Assembly (NCBI GenBank): GCA_003586115.2
Contig: QVOM02000053.1
Location: 9,175,790-9,239,789 of the forward strand
Source: Salvator merianae
Lineage: Eukaryota > Chordata > Lepidosauria > Squamata > Teiidae
DNA length: 64,000 nt
Direction: 5' to 3'
Below are positions 46,778 through 57,348 of this stretch, in pieces. The notes beneath the pieces are model-generated. The model had not been told where the DNA came from. It was given only the letters and a program-made list of their open reading frames with translations, and did no database searches. The position numbers and the translations under genes are program-made. How positions within the stretch are numbered: the stretch's first letter is position 1; each line of letters starts with the position of its first letter.

Positions 46778-47242
46778 GGGCCTGTTCACACTTGAGAGCT
46801 AGTGAGCATGGAGATGCTCACTAGTACAGTGTGTCTGCATTTTTGTGGCGGCCCGAGCAATCGGGAGCACCTGCAGATGCTCCTAATCACTACTACCTGT
46901 GGACAACAAAATTGTTGTCCGCAACTGTACCAGGAACAGCTGGACTGCTCTTGCCAAGCAGCGTTCTCACCTACTTCCAGGTGGTATCAGTTGGTGCAGC
47001 TGTGGCTGTGCAGTTGGGTGGCATGGTGCAGCTGTAACTGTGCAGTCACACACAGTGTCCCCAGTTGCCATGGCAGCGACCGGAGGATTCCATGGCCACT
47101 GTCATGGTGGGCAGCCAGCATTCACACTGAGAGTGTTGGAAGTCAGTTTCTCAGCTGTTCCAGCCCTTGCAGTGTGGATGGCCACCACACTGCAGGGAAC
47201 GGGATAATATCGCATTCTAAGGTAGAAAGTGTGAAAAGGCCC
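46778..47242 (-). mobile_element. Foldback repeat family 2, copy E (465 bp)
   Basis: Inverted ends: GGGCCTGTTCACACTT at the left and AAGTGTGAAAAGGCCC at the right, 15 of 16 matching after inversion. Read on the minus strand it parallels copy B at 8740-8976: GGCCTTTTCACACTT, GAGCAGTCCAGCTGTTCC, TGGTACAG, an AGGAGCATCTGCAGGTGCTCC dyad, ACTAGTGAGC and GCTCACTAG. Two perfect hairpins are inside: an 11-bp stem at 46799-46824 and a 20-bp palindrome at 46901-46920. A 156-codon frame over the right part is incidental. No clear target duplication. Confidence 0.7.
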
Positions 47243-48271
47243 TATGTGGAATGCATAACCACTGCAACCTAATTCTGTGGCTGGAAATGTGAATTTTGGA
47301 TTCTACATAAATTATGCCAGCCAAGACATTTCTTTTTTTCTTTTTCTGCTGGTGACCAATCAGGTCCAGGGAAAGCCAAACAGGCAAGTGACCAATCTGT
47401 GATGTGCACTTGTTGTTAGTAAGGTAATATCAGACTTTGAGCTGAAACCAAGAGCAGTGTCTGGAAACATAACATAGGCTTATTCATTTAAGTATTTGAA
47501 TGTCTTCTTTGTGCATCTACAAAAGGGATTTTTTTTCTTAGAGGGGACAACCAAAAAAAAGAAAAAAAGGAAAAGCAACTGTTAGACCTACTGTGACACA
47601 GCATTGCAACAGACACCCCAAAACTCACTGCTCTCCCCCCTTTTCTTTTGTTCTTTTCATACACACAGTGAGGTCCCAGATGCCTCATCCGATGCTGTGC
47701 CACAACAGCATGTGCCAGATGTTAGATGTTCAGAAGGACTCTAGTGCCTTTAAAATAGTGCAAGGAATTCTGCACAGTTTTAAAGCATATTAGGGATGTT
47801 AACATTTATAGCAGTCCAGCATGGCCTCGGGTCTATCTGCTCAGCCCTACCAGGAAGCTGGTATAATGCTGCCACTTTTCTCACATCTGGGAAGTCCCTA
47901 AGGCTAATACTTCACATGAGCACCATTGTGTCAGGACAGGTTGTAAAAGTAGGACGGTGCTTGTCCGCTTCTGTGTGTGTCCTCTGCCTCTGAATACCAG
48001 TCCTCCTCGTGATCTTCAACTTTCATAGAAGGTTTCACACATCATTGCAGATACAGAGGTGTTTTCCAGATGCCATTCTGGCTGCCAGAATTTGCTGCAA
48101 CGGTGGTTAGAAACAGCTTTCATGATAAATCATTCTACTGACCAGTTAGGATCACATAGAAATGCACATGCATAATTGGTATGAAGCCAACCAGGGGAAC
48201 TGCTATGGCAAGGTTTTGTCTGCTTCCTCAAATAGGAAGGAAGGAGAATAGTGTGGCTTGCCAAAGACTAT
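47243..48271. other. No gene or recognisable repeat
   Basis: A-rich and T-rich runs near 47331 and 47550. No coding evidence. Confidence 0.5.
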
Positions 48272-48282
48272 GGAAGGCATTA

Positions 48283-48536
48283 TAAAAACTGGAAACCCTT
48301 TATTGACTTTCTACAAGAATTGGAAAAAGAACTTGTTATTGCTGGATTTGAAGATTGAAGAGGAAAAAGACGGATTGGTAGAAGAAAAGAATTTAAAAAG
48401 CAAGAGGGGAATGAAGTATGAAATATAGAAGAATCTTTTCAAGAAGGTGGAAGTCGATATGTAAAGAATATTAATATTTTTTTCCTTTGGATTAAATATG
48501 TGTTTTATATACTTTGAATAACAATAATAATAAAAA
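48283..48536 (+). mobile_element. L1-like LINE 3' end with 11-bp target duplication
   Basis: GGAAGGCATTA occurs exactly at 48272-48282 and 48537-48547, flanking 254 bp. The enclosed sequence begins in frame as KNWKPFIDFLQELEKELVIA, which resembles the carboxy-terminal end of L1-type ORF2 (a W..FIDFL motif before the stop). It continues through an A-rich 3' untranslated part and ends in AATAATAATAAAAA. Direct repeats, A-rich end and 5' truncation are the signature of target-primed reverse transcription. The L1 assignment rests on the terminal peptide and tail and is less certain than the insertion itself. Confidence 0.78.
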
Positions 48537-48699
48537 GGAAGGCATTACTGAAACTGCTTTCCTGCATAGTAAACTTTTGCAAAGAAGAAGCAAACGTATC
48601 GAAAATGGGGAAAAAAGTCTGATTTTAAGTTGCCATCGTTGTGCTCAAAACACTTCAAGCATCTCTTCCACATGAAGGAAGCAAAGTGTGAGGAAGGAC

Positions 48700-48843
48700 C
48701 TGGGCTGCATCCAAACGACACTTACTTATTCCGCTATGTTGGGATATACTGGTCTAAAGCATGGATATTCCAGAATATTCATGCTTTATTTTGGAATATC
48801 CTAATATAGAAGAATAAGTAACTGATGTCAGGATGCAGCCCTG
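48700..48843. mobile_element. Small palindromic MITE, 144 bp
   Basis: The element is one long imperfect inverted repeat. The left half runs TGGGCTGCATCC, ACTTACTTATTC, TATGTTGGGATAT and ATGGATATTCCAGAATAT. The right half inverted runs CAGGGCTGCATCC, AGTTACTTATTC, TATATTAGGATAT and TCCAAAATAAAGCATG. The terminal GGGCTGCATCC/GGATGCAGCCC is exact over 11 bases. A half copy lies at 41598-41662, and a related end at 54077-54181. Non-coding; no unambiguous target duplication. Confidence 0.82.
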
Positions 48844-49289
48844 GTTATAACAGCTGACATGCAGAGCACCCAAGTGTGGTAACTGAAAAATGAGCCCCTA
48901 CATTTGCACAAATTGCCAGTGGTATAATTAAGAAATTCCAGATTTGTATCCCAGTCATTGCTGCAGTATAGGCTCGAAGTACTGCATTTTCCTTAAATAT
49001 TTCGCAAATTCGCACACTTTTTTTAAAATGCACCTCTTTGCCTGAAGTATGCTTTCCACAAGCCTGTTTTTGTCTGTACTTTAACATCTGAAGAATTGCC
49101 TATTTCTAGGGATATCTGCACCAGTGGTGTATAGGCCATTTCTGAAAGGATGAAGGGCAAGAAAACTTATCTTTAATCTCCCTAAGTCACCTTTTGCTCT
49201 GTTGGCGATCGAAACAGGGCTCAGGGAAATTAGAGATAGATTTATGGCTAGAGTCCTTTCTGGCTGTCCTGATTTGCCTTCCACCACTG

Positions 49290-50420
49290 CATATCCCTCG
49301 CTGATTGGTTCAGGACATGTAAACTTTGTAAATTTGCATTTACAAGCTAACTAAACAAATCCTCCCCCTTTCTCAGCTGCACTAGCTGCTGTAACCAGTT
49401 AAATGAATTACATCCCTCTGCTGAACATTGCAACACAAGCTTAAGCAGAACTTCTTTATACTGTAGCACTATACCTCTGAATCACTGTTTCCTCCAGAAA
49501 CAATGCCAAGCAAAAAGCTGTATTTTCCCTGTGCTCCTATAGCCATTCATTTTGTAGCTGCAACGAAAAACCAGCCTGGTAAACAAGATGGACAGACCAC
49601 AACCTAAGCTTGCAAAGGGATTCTTCTGTTCCTATGTTCACACTTCAACAAGATCGTATCTTAATTCTTACACTTGCTGCTGGCCTCTGGAACTGTCTGT
49701 TGAGCAACGTCTGTTGCAGGGAAGCTGTTTGCTTTAAGTGCTGTATTAGATGCGAGCCAAGGCTGCCAGCATCTGACTTTATGCTAAAGAGCTAATGAGC
49801 TGTATTCATCGTAAACATTGGTAAAAGATGCAAATCAGCAGGGCCGGTTCTGTGAACGCAAAGGAGCAGAACACAAAGAGATAATTTGGCACAACGGACT
49901 CTTGGTAACCTTTTTTGGATAACTGGGATGAGGAATGGACTGTTTTCTTACAGATGCTTAAAAAAAAAAAAAGGATTCTGCATTGGGGGTGGGATTAGCC
50001 CTGGCTTTCTTGTCCTCCCCCATTTTTTTTTTTGTTTCTTTTCCTGTAGCTGAGTGTTAACAGTTTATAATACGTTTAACTGCCAGTCCATCACCTTGAC
50101 AGGGTCATACCTTTCCTTTATGGACTTTTAAAATTAATAACAGACAGTTCTATTTTGACGCGCCCTTGCCTCTGCAGCAGAATGCGGCTGTTTAATTGTG
50201 TAGCCAGCCTCTTGTGGCCAAGTGCTCCCAATGTTTAGCAAGGGTGGAAAATATGGATGTTAGAAGAAAAACTGGCAGATGGCTGACAAGGCATTTTTAC
50301 TCATAACACACCAGTAAAACTTTAACTCGGAAGATTTAGTGCTAGCGCTTCCAGTCAGCTAGCTGCAACCATATGCATATTTTTTTTTTCAAACTTCTAA
50401 ACCGATGGTTTTGCAAAGTG
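49290..50420. other. Repeat-poor block, possible conserved non-coding elements
   Basis: More than 1 kb without any repeat signature seen elsewhere in the window, with homeodomain- and POU-like words (AAATTTGCATTTACAAG near 49330, AGATGCAAATCAGC near 49827, TTTAAAATTAATAAC near 50127). A strong polypyrimidine-CTGTAG acceptor look-alike lies at 50018-50050 but no donor follows. Candidate only. Confidence 0.25.
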
Positions 50421-51026
50421 TGCATAAGCAGCCTTTATTGATTATGATGTTAAAAATTGAAAGCGTCAGTATCATTTAGCTAGAGACACTTTTAAAAGAG
50501 GGGGAAATGAGCATTCGTTTTCATTATGAACTCCTGATAGGGCAGACAGTGAAGTTTGAAGCACTTTCTTTTTTTTCCCTCCAAATATAAAACAAGGAAG
50601 AATACAGAAGTTTCTCCTCAAACTATAATTCAGGGAACTGGTGCAACCAGGGAGGTGTGATGAGTTGAATCTTTGCATATGCTTGTATGAAAAGGCTCAG
50701 TCTGCACCTCCTGAATAAATGTGTGTATCAGAACTCATCCTTCCACTGGTTTTTCCAACCTCTTAGCAGTTCATCCTACCAAAGCACTTCATGTATGCAT
50801 TTTTTTTTACTGTCCACATAATATAGTTTTCTTGGCAGCTTGCGAAGTAGAGTGAAAGAACACGGGAAATAGAAAGGAAAGTGTAAAACCATAACATCCC
50901 CTCCAAAGAAAACAAAGTGAATGTATTAAAAACTAAGCGTGTGCTTCCTCCATATTCCTTCCTTCTTCCTTTTTAGAAAAACAGTTTAACTATGGCTTCA
51001 TTTAAAGTCCTAAGATGTCATGGAAG

Positions 51027-51125
51027 TAGAGATATGCATGGCTGGTTCAATGTTTGATGGCTCAAATCAAACAAGGGGTTTCAAAAAGTTCAGATTTGAA
51101 CTGAACAGTCCCTGTTTGAAAAGTC
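51027..51125 (+). mobile_element. Left end of a hAT-like element
   Basis: TAGAGATATGCATGGCTGG, then GATGGCTCAAATCAAAC and GATTTGAACTGAAC, resembles the left part of the element at 15950-16271. No right terminus. Confidence 0.45.
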
Positions 51126-51264
51126 CTTTGGTATAATGTGGAAGTGGACAAATAATGTATAACAATATAGAAATTGAATTAGAATGGGTAAGACTGGGGA
51201 AAATAAGAATTAAGCAAATTGAAAAGAAAGGTTTGCTCTGCAAAGTCAGCCTAATGGACCTAGG

Positions 51265-51470
51265 TCAGTAGGAGGTCATTTCTGCACTTGTGGCAGTTGG
51301 AGCAGTCCAGCTGAAGAGCTGCTACAGGAACCATTCCCAATCCGAGTGGTGCCATTGTCCTGGGAAAAGGCCATCTGCACTTGGATGACCTGTTCTGGGA
51401 CATGCCCCAGGCCACGGAGTGTCTGAAGCCCTCTGTCAACCCTGCCTCCCCCACAAGCCTACACTGAAGA
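51265..51470 (+). mobile_element. Foldback repeat family 2, copy F (partial)
   Basis: GGTCATTTCTGCACTTG, GGAGCAGTCCAGCTG and GAGCTGCTACAGGAACC align with the left third of copy B (GGTCTTTTCACACTT, GAGCAGTCCAACTG, TCCTGG). The right part is not recognisable. Confidence 0.4.
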
Positions 51471-52375
51471 AGAAGTAAGTACATTAATAGAGGTGGATAT
51501 CTCAAAGGATAGTGGAATTGGGGGAAAAGACCAGAAGATTGCAAATATTAAAATCTACAAATTGAAATCAGATGCCTCTAGGAAAGCGGAAAACAACAAC
51601 AAAAGTAGTGGTGCTTCTCCTCATGTTGTGCAGAAGTTGCCTTTATTGATTCCTAAATGTTGGTTCATTTTTTTGTTTGTTTTTTTATGTTCTGGGATAA
51701 GATTATCGTTTTATTGCAACCTTTTATTTCTTTCTTATGCGATGTTATGCTTCTCATACTGTGCCTATTTAGTAATGAAGAGGATATAAAAATGTGGAAA
51801 CAAAATAAGATAAGCAACTATGCAGCAAAGAGAGGAAACATATAGAACTGACTCAGACTAATGCCAATCCTACGTTCAAGGCAAATCATATTTCCCGTCA
51901 CCAGCTGCCTGTCAACTCACCTCAGAGATGTTAGAGGTAGAACATCAGTCTTTCCACATACAGAACAGGTAATCTAATGATGAGCTATGGTGTTCCTCCA
52001 GAACAACTTGTTGGTCGACAATTCCCAACTATCAGAGTTCCTCTTGCAGTGAAGGAAACCATTTGGTGTTCCACCAGGAAGTCTATTATATGGGTTTAGA
52101 GGAAATATATTGTCCAAATGCACAAAAGCAAACATTGAGCAGGTTATAATATATTCTGTTATTGCTCACTAGGCCCATTCGTCAAATCAGTCTCTTAACT
52201 AGTATGTTTATAGCCTCATAGGAAGATTAGTGGCTTCTTCAATTTCTTATAATACATAACATTTTCACACTTTAGTAGATGTATGCAAGGTACCAACACT
52301 CCTTTTAAGGAGAAGACCATCTCTCTTTGAGCTCTTTGAGGGTCCCAAACTGTTCATCAAGGTGCACTTATTCTA
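51471..52375. other. No gene or recognisable repeat
   Basis: A GAAGAA|GTAAGT donor-like site at about 51471 has no partner. No coding evidence. Confidence 0.45.
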
Positions 52376-52386
52376 TCTACTATCTG

Positions 52387-52431
<45 letters not shown>

Positions 52432-52500
52432 TTGATTTATACCCTGCCCCTTGCCCAAAGGCCTTGGAGTATCTTAAACAGTTCAGTGGAAATACCATCC
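52376..52500 (-). mobile_element. (TCTA)n microsatellite with LINE-like 3' tail
   Basis: Thirteen TCTA units (52376-52433) abut, on the minus strand, AAGGGGCAGGGTATAAATCA preceded by ACTCCAAGGCCTTTGGGC. This is an L2/CR1-like 3' tail whose terminal repeat seems to have grown into the microsatellite. Confidence 0.6.
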
Positions 52501-53140
52501 TAGTGTATTCATGAAAAGCCTGTTTCTCAATTTGCGTTCAACAGAAGGAGTAATTTCCAAATGTTCTAAGGATAAGCTAAGCTTTGAACAAGCAACTTCC
52601 GTGGTCAAAGCTAAATTGTCTGTGCATTGAACAAAGGAAAGAAATAGTACAATATCTTTTATAATATCTACAGAAAGAATTATTCAAGATTCTTATAAAA
52701 GGAAGGAGAATGTCCCTACACCAATACTAGTGACACCATATCGGTCCATTTCTAATCAAAAGTCAGTGTTAACTAATGCTTATTGGATGTTGAAATACAG
52801 TGGAAAGCCGAAGTGAATGCTTGTGTGAAGCACTTGAATATCAAACAAATTCATTATGATCAGTGCTATTACAGTGAATACAAAATGAGTTCATAATGAC
52901 GGAACAATGAAAGTGTTACCGATACTTTTTATTTCTGTAACAAATTCTCCATATAAGGGTCCCCTCCTGTAGCATTAATTCTAATATAAAAGCAGCATCT
53001 GTACATTAGCAATGTCGGGTAAATTACATCTTTGAATTGCTTGAAATATACAGTTTTGCCTTCCAGTCTATCTTTTTCTTGGGAAAAAAATATATAATCA
53101 GCACAGTGTGTCCTTAAAGTTCTATGGCTAGTGTAAAGGG
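52501..53140. other. No gene or recognisable repeat
   Basis: AT-rich, no coding evidence. Confidence 0.5.
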
Positions 53141-53337
53141 GTAACACTTTATTTTAAGTGTCCAATCATTAGGAATTCATTTAGTATTCATTGCAATAAC
53201 ACTAATACAATAGAACTGAATGAATAAGAAATTCATTTAGTATTCATATGGATATGATAAGTTCTTCTAAGAGAGTTCCATTCTAATTCTGCATTAGTTT
53301 TAGCCTTGCTTAATGGCCACTTAAAATAAAGTGTTAC
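53141..53337. mobile_element. MITE with perfect 20-bp terminal inverted repeats, 197 bp
   Basis: GTAACACTTTATTTTAAGTG at 53141-53160 is repeated exactly in inverse orientation at 53318-53337. Inside, AATTCATTTAGTATTCAT occurs twice as a direct repeat (about 53174 and 53231). No coding sequence. Elements starting GTAACACTTTA are known from fish and amphibians, so this is probably a member of an old, broadly distributed DNA-transposon group, but I cannot name the superfamily. Flanks (GTGTAAAGGG and TGGTACAG) show no convincing target duplication. Confidence 0.85.
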
Positions 53338-54076
53338 TGGTACAGATGACTCAATTTCTACCCTTAGATATTTAGATTTTATGAAATAAGCTTCAAAAAG
53401 GCAGCAGTTTGATCAGAATATAAAGCAAAGGAACTTCAACTTAAGTCAGTTGAAGCCTGCCTTGAAGAGGCGATCAGAGGAAAATTTGAAAATACCCCCC
53501 CATGGATCACTTCTGCTGTTTGTACAAAAATTTCTTGCTGCAAAGATTATAATAATTGCTGGGGATATTGCTCTAGAAATAACCAGTGGATAACTTGGGA
53601 GGGGAACATGAAAGGTGCAGGGGCGGAAGCTAAATCTACATGTCTTTTTAAATCTTGGCTGTTGGGGTGGCCAGTAGCAAAATGGTAGGAAGTAACATAA
53701 AATGCTAGTATTGCTACTCAGTCTGCCGTCGGATGCCTTCTATTTAACCTGCTATTTAGCGATATTCCAGAATTATTGCTTATTGCCCAGATGGAGGGCA
53801 ACAGTGCAAACTAAACACAGGAACTTAAACAGTCTGGACTCTTGTTCCCACGATGGCGTGACACGTACACCAAGGTATTCCAATGGCATGAAATACCTTG
53901 AAGGGAGCAATTGTCATCTTCTTCACATGCATGACCACCATTTTCAGCCTGGTTTTGTTCCACACATGCATGGTGGCCTTTCCCAAACTGATGGATCATG
54001 CAAACAGACTTCTAAACAATAATCTCTCTTTATAGGTAAAATTGGGGTTGGGAGTTGATTTTCTTGCAATAATATT
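53338..54076. other. No gene or recognisable repeat
   Basis: No coding evidence. Confidence 0.5.
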
Positions 54077-54181
54077 ATTGCAGGATTTCACTTCTGTGTT
54101 AGGATTATCATGGACATGTGTGACAATCCCAACATAGTGCTGGGATAATCCTGGATTTTGCAACCTGTCTGGATGCAGCCT
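54077..54181. mobile_element. Imperfect palindromic MITE-like element
   Basis: GCAGGATTT and TAGGATTATCATG on the left face GGATAATCCTGGATTTTGC on the right as an imperfect inverted repeat. The right end, CTGGATGCAGCC, matches the terminus of the element at 48700-48843. Probably a related family. Confidence 0.5.
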
Positions 54182-54984
54182 CAGTTATCATAACCAAAGC
54201 TTGGAGTATTTTCTCATAAAAAATAACTGTCTTATCTCCAAGTATGCACAGTGCAATTGCTTCTGGGTAAAAACAACAAACTAGGCAACCTGTCCTGTGA
54301 CCCTTCAAATGTTACTGAACTACACTTTTTGTGAAGGAATGTAGTAGCTGAAACTGGTAGAAGTTGTATTTCTGCAGCAAATATAGAGGATTATTAGTTG
54401 ACCGTGCCTGTTAATAGGATCCCTTTTTGTTTTTACCGAGTGATTTTTGCTATGTGGTAAGACACTTCTGTTGTGATGCATAATGAACACGTCAAATGTG
54501 ACATGAACATGCAAGGATAGAAGAGAGGAGGTGGGTAGAGTGGTTCCAAGACATGTCCCAGTATTTACTTATTCCACCAAAATAGATGTATAGGAGTATA
54601 TCGAGGGGGTTTATCAGCACTAAAGATTGCAGAAGCCTAAAGAACCTTTGATGGGGAGATTAATAAAGTGGCACTGAGACCCACTAGCTTGGGCATGGTG
54701 GTGGTTTAATGTATCTTTAGACCCTACTGAGGACAGAATCCTAAATAACAATAGATTTGTTTTTTTAATTCCATGGACCCTTATTCATCAATATAAGTAG
54801 CAAAGTATCTGGTATGACTATATGGAAGTAGTAACAGTTTCATACAACTGAACCACCAGATTGTTGTACATACTTCATGCTACACTGCTTAAATTTTCGA
54901 AGAGTTGTTCCATGCAAGTTCCATTGAAATGAATGCAAACAGCTGGGCTAGATGAGGTCTCTTTGGATCTTTATGAACTTGCAT
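54182..54984. other. No gene or recognisable repeat
   Basis: No coding evidence. Confidence 0.5.
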
Positions 54985-55425
54985 GCAGTGTTCTGGGACA
55001 GGCTACCCTTTCTCAGAACAGGAAACCAATCCCACGCTGGAGCAGAACAATGCTGTCCAGAAGCAGTTGCAAGGCACCAAAGGCTGGGAACGGATGTTGC
55101 CAGCCTTCAGAGATTCCAGCCTGGCTGTGTTTTGTAGTGACCCATTTCAGGTGGCATTTCCTGGAGTTGCACCTAAAAGAGTGCCCCATAGTATACTGGA
55201 CCACGGGGGCATGCTGTCCACATGCCTCTGTAGTCCAGTATACTATCCCTGTGCCACCTGTAGACTTCAACATCAAGGTTTACAACTGTACCAGGTTAAG
55301 ATGCCATTTTCAGCACCCTAGCCTATTACACACCTCATCCACTGAAGTCCATTCTAGTGTGAGGACTGCTGTCCCGTATTCCAGCATTTGTTCCAGTATA
55401 AGGGCAGTGCAGAAAGGAAAACTGG
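54985..55425 (+). mobile_element. Foldback repeat family 1, copy G
   Basis: Shares with copies A and I a CAGCCTTCAGAGATTCCAG block, GACCCATTTCAGGTGGC, a central hairpin and a CAACATCAAGGTTTACAACT-ACCAGG block before GATGCCATTTTC. The hairpin arms at 55190-55213 and 55221-55244 pair at 21 of 24 positions, the best preserved in the family. A 165-codon frame runs through it but is not conserved in the other copies, so it is incidental. A TGTGCACATCTCTA right-end motif of the hAT-like family follows at 55463-55475. Confidence 0.65.
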
Positions 55426-56429
55426 GATAAAGGGTGCTTCTCTCCCAAGATGCTTTTGGCCATGTGCACATCTCTAGTATGTTGTATTGCTTGCTTCAGC
55501 AGCTCAGAAGGTGGCAAGAAGCAAGTCTAAAGGCTTTGAGGTTCTAGGAATCTTTCTCTTCCTGGACCTGTTGCTAATGGAGGCCAGTAAAGGGAAACCT
55601 TTTGAAGTTTCTTCCCCATGGGATACTGGCCTCCTCCTCTTCCTCCTCCTCCTTGGATGCCTGTGACCACAAATTGCCATGTGTAAACGCAGGTGCTTCT
55701 TGTAATGTATTTTGCGTGGTGTCACCATAGCCAGGCTGTGGTGTGGCAGGGATGAAGGATACTTCTATTCCCAACTTCCTTATGTCATGAGCCTGGAGCT
55801 ACAGTCCCACCTTAAAGAAATATCAGCACCAGCATTGCACAAATGAAAAATGACCAGAAATAGAGTTTTGACCATTGGAAGTCTCAAAACTCCACTGCAC
55901 CCAAAGCCAGTCTTCTATGATGATATACACAGAAAGAGGGTAAAACATCTTTTTGAAGTGGAAGCTGAAGGCTGAAGGGATTCTAGATAACCTTTACTTT
56001 TCCTTTGGTCCTATCCAACTCCTCCCATCTGCATGCTGTGTAACTAAGATGGACAGAGTTATTTTCACACCCCGAAGAATTATGCTGGTTTGGGACTCTG
56101 AGGGAGGTTGACTAAGAAGAGGAAAGAGTCTTTCTGAAGTACTGTGCTTTTTTGTAGCTCACTGTTCATTAAAATGTATTTAGAAAGTCCCTCAGTAATG
56201 AAAAGGGGGCAAAAGAACAAAAATCAGGGAGGGGAACACATCTTCAGCTGAAACTAAAAACAAAAAAACAAAAAAAACCTGGCCTATTCCCATGTTTACA
56301 GTTACTTTCCTATCAAGAATTAATGCAATATCATGCACACACCATTACTGAAAAATTCTACGCTGTTTTTTGCCAAGTGTTCCTATATAACAGTTTTATC
56401 ACAAGCCTGACAGCCACCATAAAAATTCC
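55426..56429. other. No gene or recognisable repeat
   Basis: Beyond the hAT-like motif at 55463-55475, only a CTCCTCTTCCTCCTCCTCC pyrimidine patch near 55631 stands out. Confidence 0.5.
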
Positions 56430-57190
56430 AGCCATTCTATATCAACAGCCCTCTTTGTACTAAGTTATTAAACATTAAATTTTTATTCGTCATTTGTATT
56501 CTGTTATGCAAAATAAGCTCCTTGATAAGATGTGTCTTCTTAATTGGGCCCTTGATGCTTCTTGGATCGGAGTTGTCAGATTAGCTGGAAGAAGAGCCCT
56601 CGCGTCGAGCCAGCTCTGTACCAGGAGACCAATAGCTTTGTAACAACGATATTAAGTTAGAGGGGCCGAATGGAGGGCACCGCTAGGCTCAGGTGAGACT
56701 CTGCATCTGTGCATGTCTTATGCTCAGACACTTTTCTCGTAGCATCAGCAGGGCTGATGGAAATAGATTTGTTTGTTGTTTACAGCGTACAGCTGTGGCG
56801 ACGGCTGCATGGGAGCTGTATAAGATTGAAGCAAATTTGTACGGAGACTAAAATATTGAGCTTTCTCTCCAGTCAGCAGTCTCTGCAATCTTATTGTCGA
56901 AAACTTTATCCAGTTGGAACTTTCCCCTGGGTAAACTTCATCTGCAGCTGCCCGGTTCTGTCTCTCACCGCCTGTCCTGCCTGGTTGTTGGATTTCTACC
57001 CTGCAGGAGAATATTCTGGGGCGTGTGTGTGGGAAGCTGCATTCAAAAAGACCAATGTCGGTGCCACGCTCATCCACAGCAAGCAAGGCAGTGTGGAGTA
57101 TAGGCAATTGGAGAGGATTTGACGGGAGGCGAGAAAAGTGATTTTCATTTATGCATTCAGAGATTTTCAGTCATTCTTGTCCTGCCTCCA
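56430..57190. other. Repeat-free block, possible conserved non-coding element
   Basis: Long repeat-free stretch of balanced composition with several intact CpGs (CCCTCGCGTCGAGCCAG near 56598). Open frames of 137 codons (+, 56709) and 120 codons (-, to 56745) overlap completely, have no recognisable domain and lack splice support, so I do not call a gene. One of the better places in the window to test for conservation. Confidence 0.3.
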
Positions 57191-57208
57191 CTTGGGCTGG
57201 TAAACACA

Positions 57209-57252
57209 GTACTATTACTATTGCTGTTGCTGTTGCTATTACTATTTATTAG
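57209..57252 (+). repeat. (ACTATT/GCTGTT)n trinucleotide-like repeat
   Basis: ACTATTACTATTGCTGTTGC and following units form an imperfect triplet repeat, followed by a TATATA-rich palindromic patch (57260-57300). Confidence 0.8.
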
Positions 57253-57302
57253 TCTTTTATATAATAGTTATATATATATAATTAGTCTATTATATAATAG
57301 TC

Positions 57303-57348
57303 TTCAGAGAGGGGCGGCATACAAATCCAATAAATAAATAAATAAATA
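57303..57348 (+). mobile_element. LINE 3' tail with (AAAT)n
   Basis: AGAGAGGGGCGGCATACAAA followed by TCCAATAAATAAATAAATAA is a typical reptile L2/CR1-like 3' terminus. Only the terminal 45 bp is recognisable. Confidence 0.7.

Noticed and set aside
46802..47272. Open frame of 156 codons
   Set aside because: It lies almost wholly inside foldback copy E and is not kept in copy B of the same family.
50018..50050. Strong splice acceptor (long polypyrimidine tract ending CTGTAG)
   Set aside because: No plausible donor or open exon follows within several hundred bases.
51471..51480. GAAGAA|GTAAGT splice donor look-alike
   Set aside because: It borders a decayed foldback repeat and has no convincing partner acceptor.
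54933..55430. Open frame of 165 codons
   Set aside because: It covers foldback copy G. Copies A and I have no equivalent frame.
56709..57122. Open frame of 137 codons overlapping a 120-codon frame on the other strand
   Set aside because: Neither resembles a known protein and no exon structure is visible. Kept only as a non-coding candidate block.
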